Source: Riemerella anatipestifer
GTDB lineage: Bacteria; Bacteroidota; Bacteroidia; Flavobacteriales; Weeksellaceae
Length of the DNA stretch: 64,000 nt
Assembly (NCBI RefSeq): GCF_009670965.2
Contig: NZ_CP073239.1
Span: forward strand, 310,001-374,000
Reading direction: 5' to 3'
The number at the start of each line of letters is the position of its first letter. Positions within the stretch are counted from its first letter, which is position 1. Made by a program: the position numbers and the translations under genes. Below the pieces are notes generated by a model. It was not told the origin of the DNA and made no database searches. It saw only the letters and a program-made list of their open reading frames with translations. Of the stretch, positions 18,711 through 27,507 are shown piece after piece.

Positions 18711-19727
18711 ATGTTTTCAAAAATTATTGTTCATAAAGTAGGAAATAAAATCAATCAGGAAAATCTGTTTTTATCTTCGCAGTGTTTGGAGCTAGAAGAT
18801 GATATGAAAGAACAACTAGAAGAGTTTTTTTTAAAGGCTTTTAAATCCGAAGAGCAATTTCAGTTTTATAGTGATACTTATCTTTCTAACAACCCTATAT
18901 ACAGTTCTATTTCGGAAATTTTTGAAGACCCTGCAAAATTTCAGTGGGAATCCGAAAATATAGCAAAACACCTCTACGAAATTACTGAAAACCCTCGTGT
19001 ACAAAGTGGCGAACTCTTTATTGTTTATTTTGAAGGCGAAGAAACCGATGCAGGAAAAATAGACTCCATAGGGATTTTTAAAACAGAACGAAAAGAGCCT
19101 TTCCTTAAAATAAATGCCAACGAAGACGATGACTACCTCATTGAAAAAGACTACGGCATTGGACTTTCTAAACTAGACAAAGGAGCCATTATCTACAACA
19201 ATAATAAAGAATTAGGCTATGTAGTTTCTGTAGTGGATAACAACAAAAATGGAGATTTGTACTATTGGTTTGAAGATTTTTTAAAGGTAAGACAAAGAGA
19301 AGACGACTATTTTCACACTCAAGAAACGCTTTCCGTCTACAAAGATTACATTACCAAACAACTGCCTCAAGAGTTTGAAGTAACTAAAGCAGACCAAGCC
19401 GATTTCCTTAACAAATCCATCAATTTCTTTAAAGAAAAGGAGCAATTTGATTTTGAAGAATTCAGTCAAGAAGTATTGCAAGACGAAAACATTGTAGAGA
19501 GTTTCATCAACTTTAAAACCGACTATGAGCAAGACACCCAAATGTCTATTTCCGAAGCCTTCGCTATCAATCCTACCGCTGTAAAAAAACAGCAAAGACA
19601 CTTTAAAAGTGTGATAAAACTGGATAAAAACTTCCATATCTATGTACACGGCGACCGTAAAATGATAGAAACAGGGCAAGATGAAAAAGGAAAATTCTAC
19701 CGCCTTTACTTTGAGGAAGAACAATAA
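18711..19727 (+). CDS. nucleoid-associated protein, NdpA/YejK family
   Basis: A 338-residue cytosolic protein whose opening (MFSKIIVHKVGNKINQENL), the central LKINANEDDDYLIEKDYGI and the C-terminal FHIYVHGDRKMIE block resemble the 37-kDa nucleoid-associated protein family (NdpA). Family members bind DNA in the nucleoid; their exact role is unclear. It is a single gene with its own promoter, between the 84-bp repeat array and mdh. Confidence 0.8.
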   Translation: MFSKIIVHKVGNKINQENLFLSSQCLELEDDMKEQLEEFFLKAFKSEEQFQFYSDTYLSNNPIYSSISEIFEDPAKFQWESENIAKHLYEITENPRVQSGELFIVYFEGEETDAGKIDSIGIFKTERKEPFLKINANEDDDYLIEKDYGIGLSKLDKGAIIYNNNKELGYVVSVVDNNKNGDLYYWFEDFLKVRQREDDYFHTQETLSVYKDYITKQLPQEFEVTKADQADFLNKSINFFKEKEQFDFEEFSQEVLQDENIVESFINFKTDYEQDTQMSISEAFAINPTAVKKQQRHFKSVIKLDKNFHIYVHGDRKMIETGQDEKGKFYRLYFEEEQ

Positions 19728-19740
19728 GCCTCTTTATTTT

Positions 19741-19771
19741 TTGGCTATAAAAACTAATAGTTGTAAATTTG
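19741..19771 (+). promoter_or_regulatory. promoter of mdh
   Basis: TTG at 19741-19743 and TAAATTTG at 19764-19771 with a 20-base spacer; the ATG follows 45 bases later. Confidence 0.7.
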
Positions 19772-19816
19772 GGAACTATCAAAAAGAACAAATTATAAAT
19801 CAAAAATAAAAATATT

Positions 19817-20743
19817 ATGAAAGTTACCGTAGTAGGAGCAGGAGCTGTAGGAGCTAGCTGTGCTGAGTATATCGCAATGAAAAACTTCTGTTCAGAAGTT
19901 GTATTAGTAGACATCAAAGAAGGTTTTGCAGAGGGTAAAGCAATGGATTTGATGCAGACCGCATCACTTAATGGTTTTGATACTAAAATTACAGGCTCTA
20001 CTTCTGATTATTCTAAAACAGCAGGGTCTCAAGTGGCTGTAATTACCTCTGGTATTCCTAGAAAGCCAGGTATGACGAGAGAGGAGCTTATCGGCATCAA
20101 TGCAGGTATCGTTAAAGAAGTTACAGAAAACTTAATTAAGCACTCTCCTAATGTAATTATTATCGTAGTATCTAACCCTATGGATACTATGGCTTACCTT
20201 GTTCACAAAACTTCTGGTCTTCCTAAAGAGAGAATCATCGGTATGGGTGGTGCTTTGGATAGTGCTAGATTCAAATACAGATTGGCAGAAGCCCTAGAAT
20301 GCCCTATCTCTGATGTAGACGGTATGGTTATCGCAGCTCACTCTGACACAGGTATGCTTCCTCTAATAAGTAAAGCAACAAGAAACGGAGTATCTGTTTC
20401 TGAATTCTTAAACGAAGAAAAACAAAACTATGTAGTAGAAGAAACTAAGGTAGGTGGTGCTACCCTTACTAAATTATTAGGAACTTCTGCTTGGTATGCA
20501 CCAGGAGCGGCAGTATCTACTATTGTTCAAGCTATTGCTTGCGACCAGAAAAAAATGATTCCGTGTTCTGTAATGCTTAACGGAGAATACGGACAAAACG
20601 ACATCTGCCTAGGCGTACCTGTAATTATTGGTAAAAATGGGGTTGAAAAAATCGTAGAAATATCTTTAACAGACGCTGAAAAAGAAAAATTCGTTACGGC
20701 AGCTAATGCAGTAAGAGAAGTCAATGGTGATTTAAAGTTCTAA
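19817..20743 (+). CDS. mdh: malate dehydrogenase
   Basis: TCA-cycle enzyme interconverting malate and oxaloacetate with NAD. 308 residues, of the lactate-dehydrogenase-like type. Visible are the Rossmann motif MKVTVVGAGAVGASCAEY, acidic D34 at the end of beta-2 (VVLVDIKEG) indicating NAD preference, substrate arginines in SGIPRKPGMTREEL, VVSNPMDTMAYL, GMGGALDSAR and the catalytic His in VIAAHSDTGM. Monocistronic, with a clear promoter and terminator. Confidence 0.96.
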   Translation: MKVTVVGAGAVGASCAEYIAMKNFCSEVVLVDIKEGFAEGKAMDLMQTASLNGFDTKITGSTSDYSKTAGSQVAVITSGIPRKPGMTREELIGINAGIVKEVTENLIKHSPNVIIIVVSNPMDTMAYLVHKTSGLPKERIIGMGGALDSARFKYRLAEALECPISDVDGMVIAAHSDTGMLPLISKATRNGVSVSEFLNEEKQNYVVEETKVGGATLTKLLGTSAWYAPGAAVSTIVQAIACDQKKMIPCSVMLNGEYGQNDICLGVPVIIGKNGVEKIVEISLTDAEKEKFVTAANAVREVNGDLKF

Positions 20744-20767
20744 ATCTCATAGTATAAATTTTCTTAA

Positions 20768-20811
20768 TATAAGGATTGAAGTTCTAGTAATTTCAATCCT
20801 TATATTTTTTG
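20768..20811 (+). terminator. terminator of mdh
   Basis: TATAAGGATTGAA, an 11-base loop, TTCAATCCTTATA and a T-run: a perfect 13-bp stem. Confidence 0.9.
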
Positions 20812-20858
20812 TAAGAGTAGGTATTTTAGCGTAATTTTGAGGCAGAATAGATTACACA

Positions 20859-22763
20859 ATGCCTCTCCTACCCGAACATATCACTAAACTACTCTATGAT
20901 ACACTTGCCCATTTTTGGGGCTATCAAGAGTTTAGAGAACCACAGGAAGAAATTATCAGCTCTATCATTATGGGGCAGGATACTTTCGCTCTCTTGCCTA
21001 CAGGAGGCGGAAAATCTTTGTGTTATCAGCTCCCTGCATTAGTTTTAGAAGGTACTTGCATTGTGGTTTCTCCACTTTTGGCTCTAATGAAAGACCAAGT
21101 ATATCAACTAAAAAGCAAAGGTATAGAAGCCGAATATCTGAGTTCAGAATTAGACGAAGCCCAAGCAGAACAAATCTATTCACTTTGTATTGAGGGAACT
21201 ACCAAAATACTATTTGTATCTCCCGAAAGGCTTACCAACAGCCTTTTTCTTCAAAAAATAGAAGAAATTAAAGTCTCTTTTTTAGCGGTGGACGAAGCCC
21301 ATTGTATCTCCGAGTGGGGACAAGACTTTCGCCCAAGCTACCAAAACATCTATAAATTTAGAAAAGACCGACTGAAAGATTTGCCCGTTTTAGCCCTTAC
21401 AGCTACGGCTACTCCAAAGGTATTAGAGGATATTAAGTCTAAACTCAATCTAAAAACACCACAGATATTTCAAAAGAGTTTTGAACGGACAAATATTAAA
21501 ATACACACAGAAGAATGTTCCGACAAATATTCTAGAATTTTAAATTTGGTAAAAAACCACCCTTATTCGGGAATTATATACGCTTCTACGAGAAAGGAAA
21601 CTCAACAACTCACCGAGTTCCTGCAACATAATGGAATTCCTAATGTTGATTTTTACCACGCTGGACTGCCACTTAAAGAAAAACACCAAAAACAGAATCA
21701 GTGGTTGCATTCTAACAATGGAGTTCTAGTGGCTACCAACGCTTTTGGAATGGGCATAGACAAAGATAATGTACGATATGTGATACACCTATCTCCACCT
21801 AGTTCGGTAGAAAACTATTACCAAGAAATCGGGAGAGGAGGTAGAGATGGCGAACCTGCCTTCGCTTATTTGTTATGGAACAAGTATGAACTTTCTAATT
21901 CTGACGAAATACTCAAACAACAAATTCCTAACAAAGAGAGTTTTAAAAAGGCTATATCTTACCTCTATTCTTTATTTCAGATAGCTGATTTTGAACTTCC
22001 TGAACAGACTTTTCAGTTTAACATTAGACAATGGCAACGGCTTACCAAAATACCTTTAGCCTCGCTTAAAAATATTTTGAGCTTCCTGCATAATCAAGAA
22101 GTCATCTATTATAACAACCTTAAATCTAAATCTAGCATAGAGTTAAACATAGAGGTGGAAGACTTTGAAAGTCTAGCTTCTCAAGATGCCTATTTTATAG
22201 AAATGTTGTTAAGACATCTATCTGGATTTTCGCATCATAAAGTTAGCTTTAGAGAAGAGCATTTAGCTCATAAAATCAACACCAACCCTACTGTACTAAA
22301 GCAACGCCTCCTAGAACTTGCCGACAAAGACTATATTAACTATATAGATGGGGCTTTAGCTAGTATTAGATTTCTTATTCCTAGAGATAATGCAAGTTTT
22401 GGTGGTAAATGGTGGCATCTTTTTCTGGAAATACAAAAAAACAAAGTTCAGAAATGGGAAGAAATGAAGTTTTTTGTTCAATCCGAAAAGTATTGCAAAA
22501 TGAAAATGATATTATCTTATTTCGGAGAGAAAAAGGCTCAAAATTGTGGGCAATGCTCGGTTTGTTTGTCTCGTAAAACCTCGCTATCTTCTGCCCAAAA
22601 CCCGATACTCAAAGTTTTAGCAATAAGACCTTGTACTTTAGAAGACCTCTCGGCACAGATACCACATCTATCGAGAGAAAAGCTATTAGAACAAGTGATT
22701 CTTCTGCTAGATACCGATAAAATTAAAATGCTTAACTATAAAACTTATACAATAAACTCATGA
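20859..22763 (+). CDS. recQ: ATP-dependent DNA helicase RecQ
   Basis: A 634-residue superfamily 2 helicase for recombination repair. Visible are the RecQ motif 0 (FWGYQEFREPQEEII), Walker A (LPTGGGKSLCYQLPA), the DEAH box (VDEAHCISEWG), motif VI (QEIGRGGRDG) and a zinc-binding region with four Cys near residue 550-570 (YCKM, then NCGQCSVC). The usual HRDC domain is not obvious at the C-terminus. It ends in an ATGA overlap with fmt, so the two are translationally coupled. Confidence 0.92.
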   Translation: MPLLPEHITKLLYDTLAHFWGYQEFREPQEEIISSIIMGQDTFALLPTGGGKSLCYQLPALVLEGTCIVVSPLLALMKDQVYQLKSKGIEAEYLSSELDEAQAEQIYSLCIEGTTKILFVSPERLTNSLFLQKIEEIKVSFLAVDEAHCISEWGQDFRPSYQNIYKFRKDRLKDLPVLALTATATPKVLEDIKSKLNLKTPQIFQKSFERTNIKIHTEECSDKYSRILNLVKNHPYSGIIYASTRKETQQLTEFLQHNGIPNVDFYHAGLPLKEKHQKQNQWLHSNNGVLVATNAFGMGIDKDNVRYVIHLSPPSSVENYYQEIGRGGRDGEPAFAYLLWNKYELSNSDEILKQQIPNKESFKKAISYLYSLFQIADFELPEQTFQFNIRQWQRLTKIPLASLKNILSFLHNQEVIYYNNLKSKSSIELNIEVEDFESLASQDAYFIEMLLRHLSGFSHHKVSFREEHLAHKINTNPTVLKQRLLELADKDYINYIDGALASIRFLIPRDNASFGGKWWHLFLEIQKNKVQKWEEMKFFVQSEKYCKMKMILSYFGEKKAQNCGQCSVCLSRKTSLSSAQNPILKVLAIRPCTLEDLSAQIPHLSREKLLEQVILLLDTDKIKMLNYKTYTINS

Positions 22764-23710
22764 CAAAACCTTTAAAAGTAGTATTCTTCGGAACACCAGA
22801 TTTTGCTAAACATAACTTAGAAGCCATACATCACTCTCAACATCAAGTAGTAGGTGTAGTTACAGTAGCCGATAAAGCCAGCGGAAGAGGTCAAAAAATA
22901 ACAGCTTCGCCTGTTAAAGAATATGCACTAGAGCAAGGTCTGCCCATCTATCAGCCAGAAAAACTTAGAAATCCTGACTTTCTAGAAGCAATGAAACAAC
23001 TAGAAGCCGATGTTTTCGTAGTGGTGGCGTTCCGTATGATGCCGAAAGTTTTGTTTGAAATTCCTCGTTTGGGTACTTTTAACCTGCACGCTTCATTATT
23101 GCCTGATTACAGAGGTGCAGCTCCTATCAATTTCGCTATTATCAATGGAGAAACCACCACAGGTGTTACTACTTTTTTCATCAACGAAAAAATAGATGAG
23201 GGTAACATTCTCCTGCAAAAAGAACTAAGTATTGCTCCTGATGAAGACGCAGGAAGCCTACACGACAGACTTATGACCATAGGTGGCGAACTCATTGTAG
23301 AAACCCTAGACGGCTTATCTGCTAATAGTATTACAGAGCAACCTCAACCCATTGTAGCCGAACCTAAAAATGCTTTCAAAATCTTTAAAGAAGACACCAG
23401 AATCAATTGGAACGACACAGGAGTGAATCTGCATAACTTTGTACGAGGTCTATCTCCCTACCCTACTGCTTTTACCAACATCAAAATTGGAGAAGAAGAA
23501 AAATCGCTTAAAATTTACAAAGGTTACTTTCAACCATCTGAACATTCTCACCAAGCCGGAGAGATTGAAATAACCAAAAATAGTTTTAAAATCTATACTA
23601 AAGACGGTATCTATTTCCCTGAAGAACTACAACTACAAGGTAAAAAGAGAATGCCGGTAAAAGATTTCCTCAACGGTTTTAGAGATTTTGATAACATTCG
23701 ACTTGTTTAA
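22760..23710 (+). CDS. fmt: methionyl-tRNA formyltransferase
   Basis: Formylates initiator Met-tRNA. 316 residues, standard for Fmt. The N-terminal motif VVFFGTPDFAKHNL, the catalytic FNLHASLLPDYRGAAPIN (Asn and His) and the C-terminal tRNA-binding OB fold are visible. The ATG overlaps the recQ stop by 4 bases. Confidence 0.96.
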   Translation: MTKPLKVVFFGTPDFAKHNLEAIHHSQHQVVGVVTVADKASGRGQKITASPVKEYALEQGLPIYQPEKLRNPDFLEAMKQLEADVFVVVAFRMMPKVLFEIPRLGTFNLHASLLPDYRGAAPINFAIINGETTTGVTTFFINEKIDEGNILLQKELSIAPDEDAGSLHDRLMTIGGELIVETLDGLSANSITEQPQPIVAEPKNAFKIFKEDTRINWNDTGVNLHNFVRGLSPYPTAFTNIKIGEEEKSLKIYKGYFQPSEHSHQAGEIEITKNSFKIYTKDGIYFPEELQLQGKKRMPVKDFLNGFRDFDNIRLV

Positions 23711-23735
23711 CAAACCTATACAAAGCATAAAAAAC

Positions 23736-23760
23736 TGCCCTAAAATTTTCTTTTAGGGCA
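23736..23760. terminator. bidirectional terminator between fmt and fahA
   Basis: TGCCCTAAAA, loop TTTTC, TTTTAGGGCA, with A-rich and T-rich flanks; it lies between two convergent genes and can serve both. Confidence 0.85.
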
Positions 23761-23768
23761 CTTTAGTT

Positions 23769-25019
23769 TTATATTTTAGCTGGTAACACTTTGGTTTTTA
23801 CTTCACCAAAACCTACTCTAATATGTTCTTTTTGGGCGAAACCTCTCATCGTGATGGTATCGCCGTCCTCTATAAATTTCCTTTCGCTACCGTCTGAAAG
23901 TATTAAAGGATTTTGCCCTCTCCAAGTAAGTTCTAGCATAGAGCCAAAACTACTCGGTTCTTTACCCGAAATAGTTCCCGAAGCATACATATCTCCCACC
24001 TCTACATTACAACCATTAACGGTATGATGTGCCAACTGCTGAGCCATATTCCAATACATATACTTGAAATTAGACTGGCAAATAAGGTTCTCCGCTCCAT
24101 TTTCAGGAGATAGGTAAACTTCTAAAGCAATATCAAAATTTTTATCGCCTTCAAACTTTAGGTAAGGTAACACCTCTGGTTCTTGCTTAGGAGAGGTAGT
24201 TCTAAACGGTTCTAAAGCCTCTAACGTAACCACCCAAGGCGATATGGACGAACAGAAGTTTTTCCCTAAAAACGGACCTAGCGGCACATACTCCCAACTC
24301 TGAATATCCCTAGCCGACCAGTCATTAAACAGTACCATTCCGAAAATGGAGTCCTCCGCATCTTTGGTAGAAATACTTTCGCCCATCTCTGTATTCTTAT
24401 TAACTATAAAAGCCATCTCTAGCTCAAAATCTAACTGTTTAGATGCTCCAAATATCGGTTGGTTGGCGTCCGCAGGTTTCATTTGCCCTTTCGGTCTATG
24501 AAAATCCACTCCCGAAGTTACAATAGACGAAGCCCTGCCGTGATATCCTACTGGAACATGTTTCCAATTAGGTAAAAGGGCATTTTCTGGGTCACGGAAC
24601 ATTTTTCCAACATTGGTAGCGTGTTCTATACTGCTGTAAAAATCAGTATAGTTAGGGATATGCACCGGCATCAACATTTCCACCTCATCTAAATCATAAA
24701 AGCATTCTTCTATCACTTTTTCATCTTTAGAAAGTTTAGAACCTTCTAAAAGCAACTCTTGTATTCTTTCTCTAACAACGGTGGTTACAGGTTTGCCTAG
24801 CTCTATAAAATCGTTTAGGGTATAGCCTTCAAAAACATTTTCGGTTAAGCCTTCTATATCGTCAAAGTAGCCATAATCGTAAAGTGAAGCTAGGTCTATT
24901 ACCAAATCACCTATTCTAGTAGCACAAGCAATATACTCGTGATTGAAAACCGCCACCCCAAACGGAATGTTATAAATAGAAAAATCGGACTGTTCGTTAT
25001 AATTTACAAATGATTTCAT
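23769..25019 (-). CDS. fahA: fumarylacetoacetase
   Basis: Last step of tyrosine breakdown: cleaves fumarylacetoacetate to fumarate and acetoacetate. 416 residues, with the N-terminal FAH domain (SDFSIYNIPFGVAVF) and the catalytic FAH fold containing DFYSSIEHATNVG, PVGYHGRASSIV, the metal ligand stretch DFELEMAFIV and FNDWSARDIQSWEY. Third gene of a minus-strand unit with hppD and an exported protein, separated from the latter by 3 bases. Confidence 0.95.
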   Translation of the reverse strand: MKSFVNYNEQSDFSIYNIPFGVAVFNHEYIACATRIGDLVIDLASLYDYGYFDDIEGLTENVFEGYTLNDFIELGKPVTTVVRERIQELLLEGSKLSKDEKVIEECFYDLDEVEMLMPVHIPNYTDFYSSIEHATNVGKMFRDPENALLPNWKHVPVGYHGRASSIVTSGVDFHRPKGQMKPADANQPIFGASKQLDFELEMAFIVNKNTEMGESISTKDAEDSIFGMVLFNDWSARDIQSWEYVPLGPFLGKNFCSSISPWVVTLEALEPFRTTSPKQEPEVLPYLKFEGDKNFDIALEVYLSPENGAENLICQSNFKYMYWNMAQQLAHHTVNGCNVEVGDMYASGTISGKEPSSFGSMLELTWRGQNPLILSDGSERKFIEDGDTITMRGFAQKEHIRVGFGEVKTKVLPAKI

Positions 25020-25022
25020 AGT

Positions 25023-25493
25023 TTATTTTTTTACAGGTTGTTTTGTGATAGATTGTTCATCTATCCAGCGTTGTTTTGTGTTGATGTCTATTAGGTAGAG
25101 AATTTCTTTCTCTCTATTTAGCATTAGGGTTTTAGTAACCGCAATAGGTATCTTTTTTCCTTCTAATTTATCGGCTCTTATAGAAACAATGTTTTTCTTT
25201 CTAATAAAATCACCATCATAGACTTTGGAAGAGGTTTTATCATCAGACTTGGCATCTAATAGTTCTATATAATTCACTTTATCATTGGTAAACACAATAA
25301 ATTCTCGCTCTGTTCTGTCTTCAAAATCTTTTATGGAAACAAACTTTTTACCGTCTAGGTTTACTCCACTTAAATCTTGGTTAAAGCCTCTTCTTTCTTC
25401 TAAACGGTCTAAAATAGCGTTGAGTGTACCGAAATTCTGTGCTTTAATACCGAAAGAGGCAATAACAAAGCCTAATGCAATTATTTTTTTCAT
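25023..25493 (-). CDS. exported protein of unknown function
   Basis: A 156-residue protein with a signal peptide (MKKIIALGFVIASFGIKAQ, likely cut after KAQ). The mature part is polar and Lys/Asp-rich with no recognised domain, Cys pair or membrane segment. It sits between hppD and fahA on the same strand, 3 bases from fahA. A periplasmic protein inside a cytosolic tyrosine-degradation unit is odd, and no role can be assigned. Confidence 0.65.
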   Translation of the reverse strand: MKKIIALGFVIASFGIKAQNFGTLNAILDRLEERRGFNQDLSGVNLDGKKFVSIKDFEDRTEREFIVFTNDKVNYIELLDAKSDDKTSSKVYDGDFIRKKNIVSIRADKLEGKKIPIAVTKTLMLNREKEILYLIDINTKQRWIDEQSITKQPVKK

Positions 25494-25511
25494 TATTTAT
25501 ATCATTTAAAA

Positions 25512-25543
25512 AATACAGTACACAGATTAAAGTGTATTGTATT
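25512..25543 (-). terminator. terminator or attenuator between hppD and the exported protein gene
   Basis: On the minus strand, AATACAATACAC, an 8-base loop and GTGTACTGTATT followed by TTTTT. The 12-bp stem has one internal mismatch. It may reduce read-through from hppD into the downstream genes. Confidence 0.6.
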
Positions 25544-25553
25544 GATGTTTATT

Positions 25554-26684
25554 TTAGAGATTACCTCTTCTCGCTTGTTCTTTTTCTAAGGCTTCAAAAA
25601 GGGCTTTGAAATTACCTGCACCAAAGCTCTGTGCTCCGTGTCTTTCAATAATTTCAAAGAAGAGCGTTGGGCGGTCTTCCACAGGTTTAGTAAATATTTG
25701 GAGAAGGTAGCCTTCCTCATCGTGGTCTATTAAGATGCCTAGTTCTTGCAGTTTTTTAAGGTCTTCGTCTATATGCCCCACACGCTCTGGTACCATTTCG
25801 TAATAGGCATTTGGTGGTGCTGATAGAAACTCTACTCCTTTGGCTTTAAGTTCGGAAACGGTTTTTATAATATCTTTGGTAGCTACCGCAATATGTTGCA
25901 CTCCTTCGCCTTCGTAGAAGTCTAGATATTCTTCCACTTGAGATTTCTTTTTACCCTCGGCAGGTTCGTTAATTGGGAATTTAGCATAGCCATTACCATT
26001 TGCCATTACTTTAGACATCAACGCAGAATACTCCGTATTGATTTGCTTGTCATCAAAGCTAAGAATATTAACAAAGCCTAGCACCTCTTCATACCACTTA
26101 ACTACTGGGAGCATTCTGTTCCAATCTACATTTCCCACACAGTGGTCCACATGAAGTAAGCCTACATCTGAAGGGTTATAATCGCTTTCCCATTTTTCGT
26201 ATCCTGGCATAAATGGACCTGTGTAGTTTTTTCTTTCCACGAACATATGCACCGTTTCCCCATAAGTGTAGATACCCGACATTCTTACTTCTCCGAACTC
26301 ATCGGTAAGTGTAACGGGTTCCAGATAAGGTTTACCGCCTCTTTTGGTGGTTTCTTCAAATGCAGCATAGGCATCATCTACCCAAAGTGCCAATACTTTA
26401 ACCCCATCTCCGTGTTTTTTTTGGTGTTCACAGATAGGCGAGTTAGAGTTTAACCCAGAAGTTAAAACTAATCTGATTTTTCCTTGTTGTAAGACATAAG
26501 AAGCTCTATCTCTTACGCCCGTTTCTGGTCCAGCATAAGCTACGGACTGAAATCCAAACGCTGTTTTGTAGAAGTGAGCTGCTTGTTTGGCATTACCTAC
26601 ATAAAGTTCTATGTAATCTGTCCCATTGATGGGCAAAAAATTTTGTGCTTTCGCAATTTTTTCAGCAAATGTTAGTTCCGACAT
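25554..26684 (-). CDS. hppD: 4-hydroxyphenylpyruvate dioxygenase
   Basis: Converts 4-hydroxyphenylpyruvate to homogentisate, using Fe(II). 376 residues in two VOC halves. Expected iron ligands are visible: H in LLHVDHCVGNVDW, H in GVQHIAVATKD and E in TLFFEIIERHG; the C-terminal GAGNFKALFEALE helix is also present. First gene of the unit leading to fahA. The intermediate enzyme, homogentisate dioxygenase, is not in the window. Confidence 0.95.
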   Translation of the reverse strand: MSELTFAEKIAKAQNFLPINGTDYIELYVGNAKQAAHFYKTAFGFQSVAYAGPETGVRDRASYVLQQGKIRLVLTSGLNSNSPICEHQKKHGDGVKVLALWVDDAYAAFEETTKRGGKPYLEPVTLTDEFGEVRMSGIYTYGETVHMFVERKNYTGPFMPGYEKWESDYNPSDVGLLHVDHCVGNVDWNRMLPVVKWYEEVLGFVNILSFDDKQINTEYSALMSKVMANGNGYAKFPINEPAEGKKKSQVEEYLDFYEGEGVQHIAVATKDIIKTVSELKAKGVEFLSAPPNAYYEMVPERVGHIDEDLKKLQELGILIDHDEEGYLLQIFTKPVEDRPTLFFEIIERHGAQSFGAGNFKALFEALEKEQARRGNL

Positions 26685-26812
26685 ATTTTTACTTTTTAGA
26701 TATTTAATTTTGATGAGCCAAGATACAATTTTTTGGTTATTTAGGATAAATTTTACCTACCGTTATTTATTCCAAATGCATCAAAGTATTTTTTTTCTTG
26801 CAGACCTTCTGA

Positions 26813-26923
26813 AAAAACCTCGCACAAGATTGCCAAAAACCTCGCACGATTTTACTAAAAACGGTGCGAGGTTTTTATAAACTTCTCGCACCGTTTTTAG
26901 CAAGACCTCACTAGGTTTTGCAT
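26813..26923. repeat. cluster of about five 22-bp palindromic repeats
   Basis: Three perfect-length units start at 26813, 26835 and 26857 (22 bases each); two looser ones start at 26879 and 26902. The direct units share AAAAACCTCGCAC and the third is inverted (GGTGCGAGGTTTTT). Overlapping stems result: 26835-26847 with 26864-26876 (13 bp), and 26855-26870 with 26885-26900 (16 bp), which are mutually exclusive. It occupies a gene-free stretch of about 350 bases between hppD and the HU-like gene. Confidence 0.85.
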
Positions 26924-26970
26924 AACACCCCTCCGAAGACCATCTAAAGCCATACTAAGCTAGCACTGCT

Positions 26971-27009
26971 ATAAAAATAACGACTGCCAACTTTTGGTTG
27001 GCAGTCGTT
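26971..27009 (-). terminator. terminator of the HU-like gene
   Basis: A perfect 12-bp stem, AACGACTGCCAA and TTGGCAGTCGTT, with a 7-base loop. On the minus strand it is followed by ATTTTTAT, as expected for a terminator downstream of the HU-like gene. Confidence 0.8.
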
Positions 27010-27016
27010 CCATTCA

Positions 27017-27036
27017 AAATAGGGTTGCCCCTATTT
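27017..27036 (-). terminator. second hairpin overlapping the HU-like gene stop codon
   Basis: AAATAGGG, a 4-base loop, CCCTATTT. It overlaps the stop codon at 27035-27037 and lies just before the stronger hairpin; it may protect the mRNA end. Confidence 0.5.
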
Positions 27037-27421
27037 ATTTACTATACTTCTCGTATTTTGCTGTTAAGAGCATACCGCGTAAATCTTCCCCTGGGCGAAA
27101 CTGAATTTTAGCACTCTTAATACTAGAGGCGGTAACTTTATTGGCTTCGTCTTCGCCATTGGAGGAAATGCCAACTTGAAAAGAACCAAAATCTCCCAAT
27201 CTTACTATTTTGCCATCGGACAAGTGTTTGGATAGCAGCTTAGTGAGGTCATTAAGCACCGCCAGCACATCGGTATCGCTTACAGTGGTGGAACCTTGGG
27301 CGATTTCTTTGCTTAAGGCTTTGAAGGTAATTTCGCCATCTGCTTTGGCATTGGCATACCACTTTTTCTCATCTCTTTTAGAGGGGTTTACCCTTTCTAT
27401 TACATTGTATTTAATAGGCAT
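27035..27421 (-). CDS. HU-like DNA-binding protein (HU-HIG type)
   Basis: A 128-residue basic protein with the HU-like fold of Bacteroidota: MPIKYNVIERVNPSKRDEKK, then the DNA-arm region (IVRLGDFGSFQVGISSNG), ending FRPGEDLRGML. Such proteins are larger than classical HU and are often found near mobile or surface-protein genes. Function is probably DNA bending or compaction. It lies 86 bases downstream of the 732-aa surface protein on the same strand and has its own terminator. Confidence 0.8.
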   Translation of the reverse strand: MPIKYNVIERVNPSKRDEKKWYANAKADGEITFKALSKEIAQGSTTVSDTDVLAVLNDLTKLLSKHLSDGKIVRLGDFGSFQVGISSNGEDEANKVTASSIKSAKIQFRPGEDLRGMLLTAKYEKYSK

Positions 27422-27507
27422 ACTACTTTGTTTTTTTATTGGTTATACTTTAGTTATTTGCTTTATATATAAGGAGGGGGATACCCTCTCCCTTAGGCTA
27501 AGTCTGA

